Positions 31,521 through 39,759 of a stretch of 64,000 bases of DNA are shown here, in pieces. Numbering within the stretch: position 1 is the stretch's first letter; each line of letters starts with the position of its first letter. The position numbers were made by a program, and so were the translations under genes. A model generated the notes under the pieces. It made no database searches, was not told the DNA's origin, and saw only the letters and a list, made by a program, of their open reading frames with translations. This DNA comes from a virus. Where the stretch lies: IMG/VR virus record IMGVR_UViG_3300047509_000103, positions 16,858 to 80,857 of that record. The stretch is one strand, 5' to 3'.

Positions 31521-31904
31521 ATGCGTTTCAGACATAAAACCGGAGTCAGGTTGGCATCCCTGGCCGGCCCGATCGTTTGGGTTGGCAAGGACTGGTTGGA
31601 ACTTCCGCCGAGCCTGTTCCAAGAAATGGCGATGAAAGCGGGATGTGAAGTCGACACGAGCACGATTCCGTCGTTGCCTCCTGCACCGGAGCCAGTCACC
31701 TCGCCGCTCATGGTGAGCGATAACGTGCGGCAGGTCACGCGCACCGCGCTGATTAAGATGATTTCGCGCAATGCGGATGGTGATTTCACCAAAGAAGGAT
31801 TGCCAAACCTCAAGACACTGTTGCGCGAGTCCGGCACTCCTGTCGACAAAGAAGTTGCGTTGTCGATCTTCGCCGAGCTGCAGCGTGAGGCAGAAGAAAC
31901 GTGA
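31521..31904 (+). CDS. hypothetical head-completion region protein
   Basis: 127 residues. The first 45 form a small beta domain (MRFRHKTGVRLASLAGPIVWVGKDWLELPPSLFQEM) and the last 55 a helical domain (DNVRQVTRTALIKMISRNADGDFTKEGLPNLKTLLRESG). It resembles the small proteins that sit between capsid and connector genes in podophages. It overlaps the next gene by four bases (GTGA). Role in head completion is inferred from place. Confidence 0.65.
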   Translation: MRFRHKTGVRLASLAGPIVWVGKDWLELPPSLFQEMAMKAGCEVDTSTIPSLPPAPEPVTSPLMVSDNVRQVTRTALIKMISRNADGDFTKEGLPNLKTLLRESGTPVDKEVALSIFAELQREAEET

Positions 31905-32623
31905 CCGTAGATGACCTGGTTTGCACATTCAGGCAACGGGCAGGCGATAACGCTTTGCCGCATCTGTGGCATACCAGTTTTCTGTATCAAGTCGCGAGCG
32001 AAGCAGAACGCGAAGCATGCGTTCGCGCTCGCCTGATATGGGACGAGACGAGCAGCTTTCTTACCATTCCCATCGTCGCTGATCAGCCGATTTATGCGCT
32101 CGATCAGCGCATCGACCGTATTGAGCGCGTGACATTTTTCCCGACAACGGGGCGGCCGTGGGATTTGATTTTGGCCGGGATCGATCGAATCGAGCAGCAG
32201 CGCGGCGGCCACTTGTATACCGGATGGGACTGGCACACCGGATACGGCAACGATTCGGACTGGCAACGCAGAAAAGGACGCCCAGAGTACGCAGTGCGCC
32301 TTGAGAACACGCTTCGGCTGTGGCCAATGCCGCATGGCAACTATGGTAGTGGCACGATCCAGATCGCGTGCTACCGCTATCCGCTCGATGCGATGGAAAC
32401 GCCGGTAGACGAGCCGGAAATTCCTGTCGAAAACCACGACGGCTTGGTCGACTGGATGCTGTACAGAGCCTATTCGACGAAGGACCAGGACGACCAGGAC
32501 GATCAGCGCGCACTGGGTGCACTTGCGACGTTCAACGCGCGCTTCGGCGAACGCCCCAGTGCCGACGTATTGCGCAGGCATCGCGAGAAGCGTCGCGTAA
32601 CGACACGCTACGGAGGTATTTGA
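31901..32623 (+). CDS. putative head-tail connector (adaptor) protein
   Basis: 240 residues from GTG 31901. The plan is like the podophage adaptor proteins (gp4-like of P22, gp11-like of T7): an N-terminal helical segment (DDLVCTFRQRAGDNALPHLW...EAEREACVRARLIWDE), a central beta region (FLTIPIVADQPIYALDQRIDRIERVTFFP; YAVRLENTLRLWPMPHG) and C-terminal helices (LVDWMLYRAYSTKDQDDQDDQRALGALATFNARFGE). It would form the ring beneath the portal. Assignment is by pattern and gene order. Confidence 0.65.
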   Translation: MTVDDLVCTFRQRAGDNALPHLWHTSFLYQVASEAEREACVRARLIWDETSSFLTIPIVADQPIYALDQRIDRIERVTFFPTTGRPWDLILAGIDRIEQQRGGHLYTGWDWHTGYGNDSDWQRRKGRPEYAVRLENTLRLWPMPHGNYGSGTIQIACYRYPLDAMETPVDEPEIPVENHDGLVDWMLYRAYSTKDQDDQDDQRALGALATFNARFGERPSADVLRRHREKRRVTTRYGGI

Positions 32624-32624
32624 A

Positions 32625-32783
32625 ATGGCTGCCACTTACAGCGCATACACCATTCTTGTTTACCCGTCGATGGCCGAACTGATTACAGCGGTCGCGGCGC
32701 TGCTTTCGACACAAAATCCGATTGGGGCGCCATTCCCCGATCATGAAGGCAATTGGTGCCAGGCGATGGGCACGTTTATCTGA
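32625..32783 (+). CDS. 52-residue protein, unknown function
   Basis: It starts one base after the connector stop with GGAGG nine bases upstream. MAATYSAYTILVYPSMAELITAVAALLSTQNPIGAPFPDHEGNWCQAMGTFI is compact and could form one helix and two strands. The stop overlaps a further ATG (TGATG). No family recognised; coding is supported by the ribosome-binding site and spacing. Confidence 0.55.
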   Translation: MAATYSAYTILVYPSMAELITAVAALLSTQNPIGAPFPDHEGNWCQAMGTFI

Positions 32784-32842
32784 TGGCAACCCAATTTGGT
32801 TCCTACTCGCCCGTTGTTTTGGGCAACACCGAAACGCTCTGA
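32783..32842 (+). CDS. 19-residue coupled microORF
   Basis: ATG 32783 overlaps the previous stop (TGATG) and encodes MATQFGSYSPVVLGNTETL before a stop, nine bases ahead of the next gene. It is either a true microprotein or merely a translational bridge. Confidence 0.3.
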   Translation: MATQFGSYSPVVLGNTETL

Positions 32843-32851
32843 GGACGAGTC

Positions 32852-33310
32852 ATGGAGAAACGTTTCGGGCAATACAGCACCACGGTGCCGATGGCGCTGA
32901 CGTGGGTCGAGCAGATCACGTTGTATCAAGATGAAGAGCAGACGATGCCGGTTGATTTGACCGGACTTGCCGCACGCGCGCAACTGCGTCTCACGAAATG
33001 CACGTATGTGGATCCAATCGCTGGCGCGCCAAATCCTGTTCTGGAATTGACGACTCCAAACTACTACGGACCCACGCCGCCAGAAGTCCCCGTTCCGGCG
33101 TGGCCAGTGCTGGCCGTCCTGTCTATTCCAACACCGGCCAACGGAACCATTCTGCTCGACGCGCTGAAATCTCAATACGTTCGATACTTGAGCCCAACGA
33201 ACGCCAAAGTGAAATACTACTGGCAGATCGTTTTGGTAAACCAAGAGACGCTTGACTACGCGCCCGTCGTTGAGGGCGCTGTGGTGCTGTTGCCGGCCAC
33301 GACCCTATGA
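32852..33310 (+). CDS. beta-rich virion protein, unknown function
   Basis: 152 residues, GAGGACGAGTC before the ATG. It has an immunoglobulin-like strand pattern ([40 protein letters not shown]...) with proline-rich loops, similar to the many small baseplate or fibre-anchoring proteins that begin with a property-modifier strand set. It overlaps the collagen-like gene by four bases, suggesting it anchors or assembles with that fibre. Not assigned to a family. Confidence 0.65.
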   Translation: MEKRFGQYSTTVPMALTWVEQITLYQDEEQTMPVDLTGLAARAQLRLTKCTYVDPIAGAPNPVLELTTPNYYGPTPPEVPVPAWPVLAVLSIPTPANGTILLDALKSQYVRYLSPTNAKVKYYWQIVLVNQETLDYAPVVEGAVVLLPATTL

Positions 33311-34080
33311 CGGGTGTCTATTGCGGTGACGGCTCGGTGAAAGTTTCTCTGAGCAGTGAACAGGTAAGCAGGGTCGATCAGATCCGGCCGGTCAATACCG
33401 GTGGCCAGGGATTTCAGGGCCCGCCCGGTGCAACGGGCGCAACCGGAGCAACCGGTGCAACCGGTACCACAGGATCTACAGGTATTACTGGCGCAACGGG
33501 CGCAACCGGCGCAACCGGCGCACAGGGGGCAATAGGTTCTACTGGTGCTGTCGGGGCCACTGGTGGAGTAGGCCCTACAGGAGCAGTAGGCCCTACGGGC
33601 GCACAAGGTATTACTGGCGCTACAGGCGCCACCGGTGCAACTGGTCCCGTCGGTCCTACCGGTCCAACAGGACCGGCAGCACCGTTCAACTCGGCGATGA
33701 CGAACGGCGAAGCGACAACAATAGTTGCTGGAATGGCCGTCTATATCAGCGCCGCTGACACGGTGAAGATGGGCCTGGCAAGTGCGATGGCCACGAGCAA
33801 CATCTTCGGAATAGTGACAGCCGCCAGCATTGCAGCAAGTGCGATAGGAAACGTCCAGCACGTCGGCGTGGTGTCGCTAGCGACTGCGCTATGGGATGCG
33901 GTCACAGGGCAATCAGGCGGCCTCACTGCTGGCTCGATGTACTACCTGGATCCGGCGACCGCCGGGCACATGACTACCACGGTGCCTGGCAGCGGAAACA
34001 TCGTTGCCGTGCTCGGCCAGGCGAAAAGCACAACCGATTTCAAGTTCCAGCCACGTTTACCGGAAGGACCGTTACCTTGA
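33307..34080 (+). CDS. collagen-like phage fibre protein
   Basis: 257 residues. After a 33-residue head comes a Gly-X-Y region of about 30 triplets (residues about 33-123; [16 protein letters not shown]...GPTGPTGP), which should form a collagen-like triple helix. A C-terminal globular domain (about 125-257; [27 protein letters not shown]...[13 protein letters not shown]) resembles trimeric phage structural domains. Such proteins act as rigid trimeric fibres or decorations. The DNA is a repetitive tract prone to length change. It overlaps both neighbours. Confidence 0.85.
   Translation: MTGVYCGDGSVKVSLSSEQVSRVDQIRPVNTGGQGFQGPPGATGATGATGATGTTGSTGITGATGATGATGAQGAIGSTGAVGATGGVGPTGAVGPTGAQGITGATGATGATGPVGPTGPTGPAAPFNSAMTNGEATTIVAGMAVYISAADTVKMGLASAMATSNIFGIVTAASIAASAIGNVQHVGVVSLATALWDAVTGQSGGLTAGSMYYLDPATAGHMTTTVPGSGNIVAVLGQAKSTTDFKFQPRLPEGPLP
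33415..33672 (+). repeat. collagen-triplet coding repeat tract
   Basis: Degenerate nine-base units such as GGCGCAACC and GGTGCAACC are repeated through the collagen-like region of the gene. The tract is a likely hotspot for slippage and recombination with other collagen-like phage genes. Confidence 0.85.
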
Positions 34081-37000
34081 TTCGCTACCTACTTGCACTG
34101 CTGCTGACTGCCAACGCGTTTGCAGCGACGAACACGCTCGTCACCAGCAATCCACCGAATCACGGCTTGGTGGCAGCAAAGGACACCAGTGCCGGTGCCG
34201 GCGATGCGGCCAAGGTGCCACTGCTCAATTCATCTGGCCTCATCGATCGCACGATGATACCGGTGCTTGGCACGACGACGTATTCAGTCGATTCCTACGG
34301 TGCTGTCGGAGACGATTCAACCGACGACTCTACCTCTGTGCAGAACGCAATCAACGCGGCTGCGGCAACTGGCGGCGTCGTTACGTTCCAGGCAAAAACC
34401 TATCTCATCAATTCGCAGCTGACTATTCCGAACGATGCAGGAAGTCCGGTAGCGCATCAACGTCCGATCAGGTTGCAGGGTGCAGGTTCGCACATGAACG
34501 GCCAAGGCGTCGCGGCGCCGTATGGCGGGACGATTCTGGATCTACGCACCAACGCCACAGACGGCAAGTTGGTCAGCTATGGCCTTGGCTTGCTCGAGCT
34601 GCGCGACATTACGTTCACCGATAAAGGTACAAATTCAAATGTATATGTGCTCGTCACGAACACGACATTGCACGCGCAGGACAATGCCTTCATAGGTAAT
34701 CCGTCGAAGTCAGCTACTACCTGCGACCAAGATGCGATCGTACTGGGCGGAACAACGCACACGTTTGGCAACGGGCCGACGAATTCGTTTCAAGGTTACG
34801 GCACCGTCATCAGCAACAACTTCTTTGATCGCATTCGCCGCGCGGTCTATCTGCGCGTGGATGCGAACACGAGCATCGTTCGCGATAACACGGTCTGGAC
34901 GAACAGCGGAAGCAATCTGGCCAATGGCGCAGTGATTGAGTTGGATGGTGGAGTCTATACGGCCACTGGCAACACGATTGAAGGCAACCTGGTCGAGATC
35001 GGCAACTACACCTATGGGATCAAGCTAGCGAACGGCAGCGCCAACACACTCATTGGCAACGATGCCTTTGATGCCAGTGGCTCGACCATTGCGATGGTGC
35101 GCGCTGAATCCACAGCGACGCGCAACGTCATTGTCGGAAGTCTGGCTGGCGGTTCGCCGGCGATATATTTCAGCGACGGCAATTCATCGCCGTCAAGCAA
35201 TACCTATGTATCCACCGATCAAGGCCATCCGTCGAACTTTGGGCCTGCGTACTTTTTCGACGACGCTGGCAATCAGCCGACGAAGTTCGACAACGTATTG
35301 TTTCCCGGTGGCAATGGCAAGACGACGATTCAGCCAGCAGCCACGTCGACTGGTTCAGCGCTCATGCTGCGGGCACTGCGCAGTGCAGCAGAGTCAACGT
35401 GCCCAAGCGGCAGTGCATGGGACATCACCTATGCCGGCGACATCGACTTTTACAGTTCAAGCTCTTGCGGCACGCAGCTTGGGCAGATCACGAACTTTGG
35501 TCGCAACTGGCTCGCCAGCGGAACCGGCGGCGCAATGTTGCAGGACAGTGGGAGCGGTGGATCGAACTTCACGCTGAAAAACGCAACGGTCCTATTTCAG
35601 AATCACGCTGGAACGCAATACGCATCGATCGGATCGAGCGCAACGTCATTCACGCCGCAAGTAAGCGCCGCGAGCTACGTCGCCAACGGTACGGGCGGGG
35701 CTGGATACATCGAATTGCAAACGCAGTCGGCGAAGCCAGGAACGCCTGGCACAAGTAACCTGCGCATGTATTCCGATGCCTCGGGGCGGTTGGCGTGGAT
35801 CGGCTCAAACGGATTCCAGCGCGTTTTCGACGGCACAGGCAACACGGCAGATCGAATCTACACGCTGCCTGACGTCGCTGGAACGATGCTTAACACGGGC
35901 AACGTGGTGAATATCCTCACCACAACCGGCGCATTGAAGGGCAACGGAAGCGGCACGATAACGCAAGCCGCGTGCGCTGATCTGTCCAACGGCGCGGCCG
36001 GATGCTCTGCAACATCGCTGCCGCCGAACGGATCAGCCGGTGGCGATCTAGCTGGCACGTATCCCAACCCGACGCTGGCCAATATCTCCACCGGCACGAC
36101 GATGCCGGGAACGATCGTCGCGACGAATACGGCCGCACCGTCCTCGCCAGCATCAGGTAAGGACACGCTTTACACCGACTCGACTGATCTGCGACTGCAC
36201 GACAAGAACGCATCAGGCGTTATCGGTACAACTGTCGTTGCCGACACTGGCGCGACGAACAATTTCCTAACGGCAATATCTGCTGCTGGTGCAATATCCA
36301 AGGCGCAGCCTTCGTGTGCGAGTCTTAGCAATTCCGTTGCTAGCTGTTCAACTGACGCGACGAACGCGACGAACATTTCGAGCGGCACGCTCGGCGCGGC
36401 GCGGCTTCCAAACCCCACTGCGTCAACTTTGGGCGGCGTTGAGTCGCTAGCCGCTACCTCGCATCAATGGATCAACACGATCAGCACGAGCGGCGTGCCA
36501 TCGAGCACGCAGCCCGCATCGACAGATTTAAGCGATAGCGCGACTGTCGCAAAGACCACTGACGTACAGGTATTCACATCCACTGGAACATGGACGAAGC
36601 CGACAGGCGCGCTTGCAGTATTCGTATATGCAGTTGGCCCAGGCGGTGGTGGCGGGTCAGGACGGCGCGGCGCAACCTCATCAATAGTGGGCGGCGGCGG
36701 TGGTGGCGGAGGTGGCGCGGTCGTGTTTATGACTATGCCAGCTACGGTCCCTGGCGCAACTGTCGCTGTGACAATCCCTGCTGGCGGGACTGGTGGCACC
36801 GCTCAGACTGTAGATTCAACCGATGGCGTTGCTGGTGGACTACCAACAGGTAGCACGCAGTTCGGCGCTTTGTTACTCGCAGCGCGCGGCGGCGGCGGGG
36901 CAGCTGGAACGAATGGTGCGGCGACCGGCGGCGGTGGCGGTACTGGTGTCTTAAATGGTGGTGCCGGTGGTGCTGCCAGCGCTACTGGTTTGCTCGGAGC

Positions 37001-37370
37001 GAATGGCGCAAACGGCAACGGCGGCGGCGGCGGCGGCGCGGGCGCAGGCATAACGTCAGGCAATGCCGTGAGCGCCGGTGGCAACGGCGGCATTGGCAAC
37101 GCCATGTCCACTCTTTTTACTGGCGGAACAGGTGGCGCTGCGACTGGCGCGAACGGAACGCAAGGCACCGCATCAACAACCAACTTCGCAGTGGGTGCTG
37201 GCGGCGGCGGCGGCGGCGGAAGTCTGCTCGCTGGGGTAGGCGGTTCCGGCGCGGCGGGTCAGTTGTACGGATCAGGCGGCGGCGGCGGCGCTGGCGCCAA
37301 CAATGGCAACAATTCAGGAGCTGGCGGTGCTGGGGGTGGTGGCGTCGTGGTTGTGATTACCACGCGATGA
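34077..37370 (+). CDS. tail spike/fibre with beta-helix and glycine-rich tip
   Basis: 1,097 residues from TTG 34077, which overlaps the collagen-gene stop (TTGA). The start reads [16 protein letters not shown], a Sec-type signal sequence, odd for a virion protein. After about 60 residues comes a pectate-lyase-like start ([24 protein letters not shown]...[13 protein letters not shown]) and a right-handed beta-helix to about residue 480. Collar modules with [20 protein letters not shown] follow. The last 250 residues are glycine-rich ([12 protein letters not shown]...), as in glycine-rich fibre tips. It should bind and perhaps cleave surface polysaccharide; no catalytic residues could be assigned. 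Confidence 0.85.
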   Translation: MIRYLLALLLTANAFAATNTLVTSNPPNHGLVAAKDTSAGAGDAAKVPLLNSSGLIDRTMIPVLGTTTYSVDSYGAVGDDSTDDSTSVQNAINAAAATGGVVTFQAKTYLINSQLTIPNDAGSPVAHQRPIRLQGAGSHMNGQGVAAPYGGTILDLRTNATDGKLVSYGLGLLELRDITFTDKGTNSNVYVLVTNTTLHAQDNAFIGNPSKSATTCDQDAIVLGGTTHTFGNGPTNSFQGYGTVISNNFFDRIRRAVYLRVDANTSIVRDNTVWTNSGSNLANGAVIELDGGVYTATGNTIEGNLVEIGNYTYGIKLANGSANTLIGNDAFDASGSTIAMVRAESTATRNVIVGSLAGGSPAIYFSDGNSSPSSNTYVSTDQGHPSNFGPAYFFDDAGNQPTKFDNVLFPGGNGKTTIQPAATSTGSALMLRALRSAAESTCPSGSAWDITYAGDIDFYSSSSCGTQLGQITNFGRNWLASGTGGAMLQDSGSGGSNFTLKNATVLFQNHAGTQYASIGSSATSFTPQVSAASYVANGTGGAGYIELQTQSAKPGTPGTSNLRMYSDASGRLAWIGSNGFQRVFDGTGNTADRIYTLPDVAGTMLNTGNVVNILTTTGALKGNGSGTITQAACADLSNGAAGCSATSLPPNGSAGGDLAGTYPNPTLANISTGTTMPGTIVATNTAAPSSPASGKDTLYTDSTDLRLHDKNASGVIGTTVVADTGATNNFLTAISAAGAISKAQPSCASLSNSVASCSTDATNATNISSGTLGAARLPNPTASTLGGVESLAATSHQWINTISTSGVPSSTQPASTDLSDSATVAKTTDVQVFTSTGTWTKPTGALAVFVYAVGPGGGGGSGRRGATSSIVGGGGGGGGGAVVFMTMPATVPGATVAVTIPAGGTGGTAQTVDSTDGVAGGLPTGSTQFGALLLAARGGGGAAGTNGAATGGGGGTGVLNGGAGGAASATGLLGANGANGNGGGGGGAGAGITSGNAVSAGGNGGIGNAMSTLFTGGTGGAATGANGTQGTASTTNFAVGAGGGGGGGSLLAGVGGSGAAGQLYGSGGGGGAGANNGNNSGAGGAGGGGVVVVITTR

Positions 37371-37441
37371 CCACGCCCGACAAGTCCATCGCCGAGCGCG
37401 CGTTCTGCGCAATCGAGAAGCGGTCGACGGCTATCGCTTGA
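37367..37441 (+). CDS. 24-residue coupled microORF
   Basis: ATG 37367 overlaps the tail-spike stop (ATGA) and encodes [24 protein letters not shown]. Its stop overlaps TTG 37438 of the next gene (TTGA). It may only couple translation of the zinc-ribbon gene to the spike. Confidence 0.35.
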   Translation: MTTPDKSIAERAFCAIEKRSTAIA

Positions 37442-37620
37442 ACATCGTGCCAGCAGAAGAACGCGAGCGCCGCAAGGCGCTCTGCGCCGCATGCCCGTAC
37501 CTAAAAGTTTTTCAGCCCGTAAGGCCCTTTCCGCCAATCGACCGGTGCGGCAAGTGCGGCTGCCCGATCCACACAAAAGTGCATGCAAAGGCCGGCAGTT
37601 GTCCTGACGGCAAGTGGTAA
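37438..37620 (+). CDS. small six-Cys zinc-ribbon protein (first copy)
   Basis: 60 residues from TTG 37438. Cysteines C16, C19, C37, C40, C42 and C55 lie in the pattern CAACP...CGKCGCPIHTK...CPDGKW, a small zinc-ribbon family common near phage tail genes. A paralogue lies at 38925-39143, so the two flank the propeller-like protein gene. Probable role is structural or assembly-related; unknown in detail. Confidence 0.7.
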   Translation: MNIVPAEERERRKALCAACPYLKVFQPVRPFPPIDRCGKCGCPIHTKVHAKAGSCPDGKW

Positions 37621-37647
37621 TAACCTCTGAGCAGGCTTAAAGAAACG

Positions 37648-38928
37648 ATGGCGACTAAGGGCGGCCAAGAACCAGTCACGCTGGCGTTCGGCGGCGGCGT
37701 CGCCAACCGCATGTCCGAGACGAAAGTCCCAGAAGGCTTCGCGCGAGCAGCGAAGGACGTGGACATTTCGGAAGACGGTGTTGTGTCCAAGCGCGGTGGC
37801 TTCACGCAGTTCATCGCGCTGGCCGGAGCGAACTCGTTCTGGTCCGATCCGCAACTGGACTTCGCGCTGGTCGCAGCGGCCAATACGCTGTACCACATGG
37901 ATGCGTCAGGCGTGTTGACTGCGCTTGCGACCAACCTGACCGGCGCGGACGTGCACTACTGCATGACGCCCATTGGGGTTTACTGGTCTGACGGCCAGGT
38001 CTGCGGTTGCGTGGATGTGCTCGGCGCTGCGCACCCGTGGGGCGTAGAGACGCCGCGGTTCGTCACGGTGTCGCAGGGCGCAGGCTCGCTGCCAGCCGGC
38101 GAATACGCGGTGACGGCGACGTTCTCGAGTGCGCGCGGCGAGGGCGGCGCGCCGGCCTCGCTTTTCATTACGCTCGCTGCGCCTGGTGGTATCTCGGTAA
38201 CAATCAGTTCCGCGCTCGACACCAGCATCGACGAAGCGCGCGTCTATGTCACGACGCCGAACGGTCAGGAGCTGCAATACGCGGCATCGTGGGCGCCGGG
38301 CGGCACGCTCGTGATAGGCAACACGCCGCGCGGCCGGCCCCTGCGTACTCAGTACCTGATGCCGTTGCCGCCGCTGCGCTATCCAGCGCTGTCGAAGGGG
38401 CGTTTGTTCGGCGCAGTGGATCGCTTCCTGATCTGGTCGGAGCCGCTGTACTACGGCCTGTACAACCCGACCAAGAACTTCACTGCGCTGCGCGGGCAGA
38501 CCATCACGATGGTCGCGTTGGCCGACGAGGCAGGGTTCTGCGCCTACATTGGCACCGATCGCTTCACTTACAAGTTTGCTGGTGATTCGATCGAAACAGC
38601 GACCATGACGCCCGTATCGCACTGCGGTGTGATGCCCGGGTCCATGGCGCGCGTCGCGCCGGACGCAGTGAAGATCGAAGGCACGCAAACGTGGGTGCCG
38701 GCATGGGTCGACTCACGCGGTGTTCCGTGGGCCGGGGCGAACGGCAACGTAGTGCAGTTACACGACAAGTTCGCCTACCCGCAGTTCGACCACGTTGCGG
38801 CGATCTTTGACCAGCGCGATGGCAACAGCCGCTACATCCTCAGCGGTCGCGGCGGTACGCCATCGGTACTTGCCTTCAAGGATTCCTTCACCGCGCAGGT
38901 CATTGATGCTGGCGGCGGTAGTGCTTGA
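37648..38928 (+). CDS. putative beta-propeller tail hub protein
   Basis: 426 residues. Short repeated beta blades (KDVDISEDGVVSKRGGFTQFI; ANTLYHMDASGVLTAL; DVHYCMTPIGVYWSDGQV; KGRLFGAVDRFLIWSE; DEAGFCAYIGTDRFTYKF) and periodic Trp, Tyr and Gly suggest a beta-propeller. The layout resembles P22 gp10-type hub proteins that close the tail machine of podophages. The family could not be verified from sequence alone. It lies between the two zinc-ribbon paralogues. Confidence 0.55.
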   Translation: MATKGGQEPVTLAFGGGVANRMSETKVPEGFARAAKDVDISEDGVVSKRGGFTQFIALAGANSFWSDPQLDFALVAAANTLYHMDASGVLTALATNLTGADVHYCMTPIGVYWSDGQVCGCVDVLGAAHPWGVETPRFVTVSQGAGSLPAGEYAVTATFSSARGEGGAPASLFITLAAPGGISVTISSALDTSIDEARVYVTTPNGQELQYAASWAPGGTLVIGNTPRGRPLRTQYLMPLPPLRYPALSKGRLFGAVDRFLIWSEPLYYGLYNPTKNFTALRGQTITMVALADEAGFCAYIGTDRFTYKFAGDSIETATMTPVSHCGVMPGSMARVAPDAVKIEGTQTWVPAWVDSRGVPWAGANGNVVQLHDKFAYPQFDHVAAIFDQRDGNSRYILSGRGGTPSVLAFKDSFTAQVIDAGGGSA

Positions 38929-39143
38929 ATAGGGCTATCGATCTTCTCAAAGCCGCTCTGCCGGCGACAGCAGCAACCACGCAAGTCATAGCGCATCGGC
39001 GCGCAGTGTGTGATGCGTGCCCAATGAGCGAAACAAAACCGCAGCGCAGCGGAGAGCCGCTGCAGGTGTGCAAGGTGTGCAATTGTCCAATCCAGCGCAA
39101 AACGGCCAGGGCCGATTCCCATTGTCCACAGTCAAAATGGTGA
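38925..39143 (+). CDS. small six-Cys zinc-ribbon protein (second copy)
   Basis: 72 residues from TTG 38925, overlapping the previous stop. Cysteines C29, C32, C49, C52, C54 and C67 repeat the spacing of the first copy (CDACP...CKVCNCPIQRK...CPQSKW), with a 25-residue N-terminal helix added. The two genes are clearly paralogous but diverged, so the duplication is old or they were acquired separately. Confidence 0.7.
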   Translation: MNRAIDLLKAALPATAATTQVIAHRRAVCDACPMSETKPQRSGEPLQVCKVCNCPIQRKTARADSHCPQSKW

Positions 39144-39147
39144 AACC

Positions 39148-39750
39148 ATGAATTTTTCTGCTGCTGTCCGCAACGAATTGGGTCGCGCGCTGCGGGGCCA
39201 TAAGTATGACAAGACACCGAGCGGCATCATGTTCCCAGCCGCCGGAATCCTGTTCGGTGGAGTTTTCGGTCGCAAGGATCTTCCGCCAGGCGCGCATCCA
39301 GAAGATATGCCGTGGGCATTTGGCCCAAACGCCGTCGGCAACGAATTTATCAACGACGTGTTGAACGCGAAGTTCAACGGAGTCGGTGGCGGCACCGCCT
39401 GGTACTTCGCACCATTCGCCGATAACTTGGCACCCACCAGTTCGCTTACCGCAGCGACATTCGCAGGAACCCAGGGCGAGTACACCACGCAGTACACCGA
39501 GGGCAGCCGTCAGACCTTCACGAGCAACGGCACGTCGACGGCGCAGAGCGTGAGCAACTCTGCTTCGCCAGCGGTGATCACCGTGGGTGGCTCGCCGATC
39601 ACCCCCTATGGGGCGGGCATTCTGTCGGTGAACACCAAGGGCGGCACGACGGGAGTCTTTGGCGCTGGCGGCCTATTTGGGTCTGCCAACGCGCTGTCTT
39701 CGGGAAGCAAGTTGATGATGACGTACACGCTCACAGGGACTTCAGTTTGA
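39148..39750 (+). CDS. virion protein with beta-rich C-terminal domain
   Basis: 200 residues. After an N-terminal helix (MNFSAAVRNELGRALRGHKY) the C-terminal half (EYTTQYTEGSRQTFTSNGTS...GILSVNTKGGTTGVFGAGGLFGSANALSSGSKLMMTYTLTGT) has the strand order of a domain widespread among small phage structural proteins. It probably belongs to the tail or decorates the fibre base. No enzymatic motif. Confidence 0.65.
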   Translation: MNFSAAVRNELGRALRGHKYDKTPSGIMFPAAGILFGGVFGRKDLPPGAHPEDMPWAFGPNAVGNEFINDVLNAKFNGVGGGTAWYFAPFADNLAPTSSLTAATFAGTQGEYTTQYTEGSRQTFTSNGTSTAQSVSNSASPAVITVGGSPITPYGAGILSVNTKGGTTGVFGAGGLFGSANALSSGSKLMMTYTLTGTSV

Positions 39751-39759
39751 GCTGAAGCA

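Noticed and set aside
33414-33689. Minus-strand open frame with Pro-Val-Ala repeats, and the tract as a CRISPR-like array
   Set aside because: Both are mirror effects of the collagen-triplet coding repeats; units are nine bases, degenerate and in frame, with no spacers.
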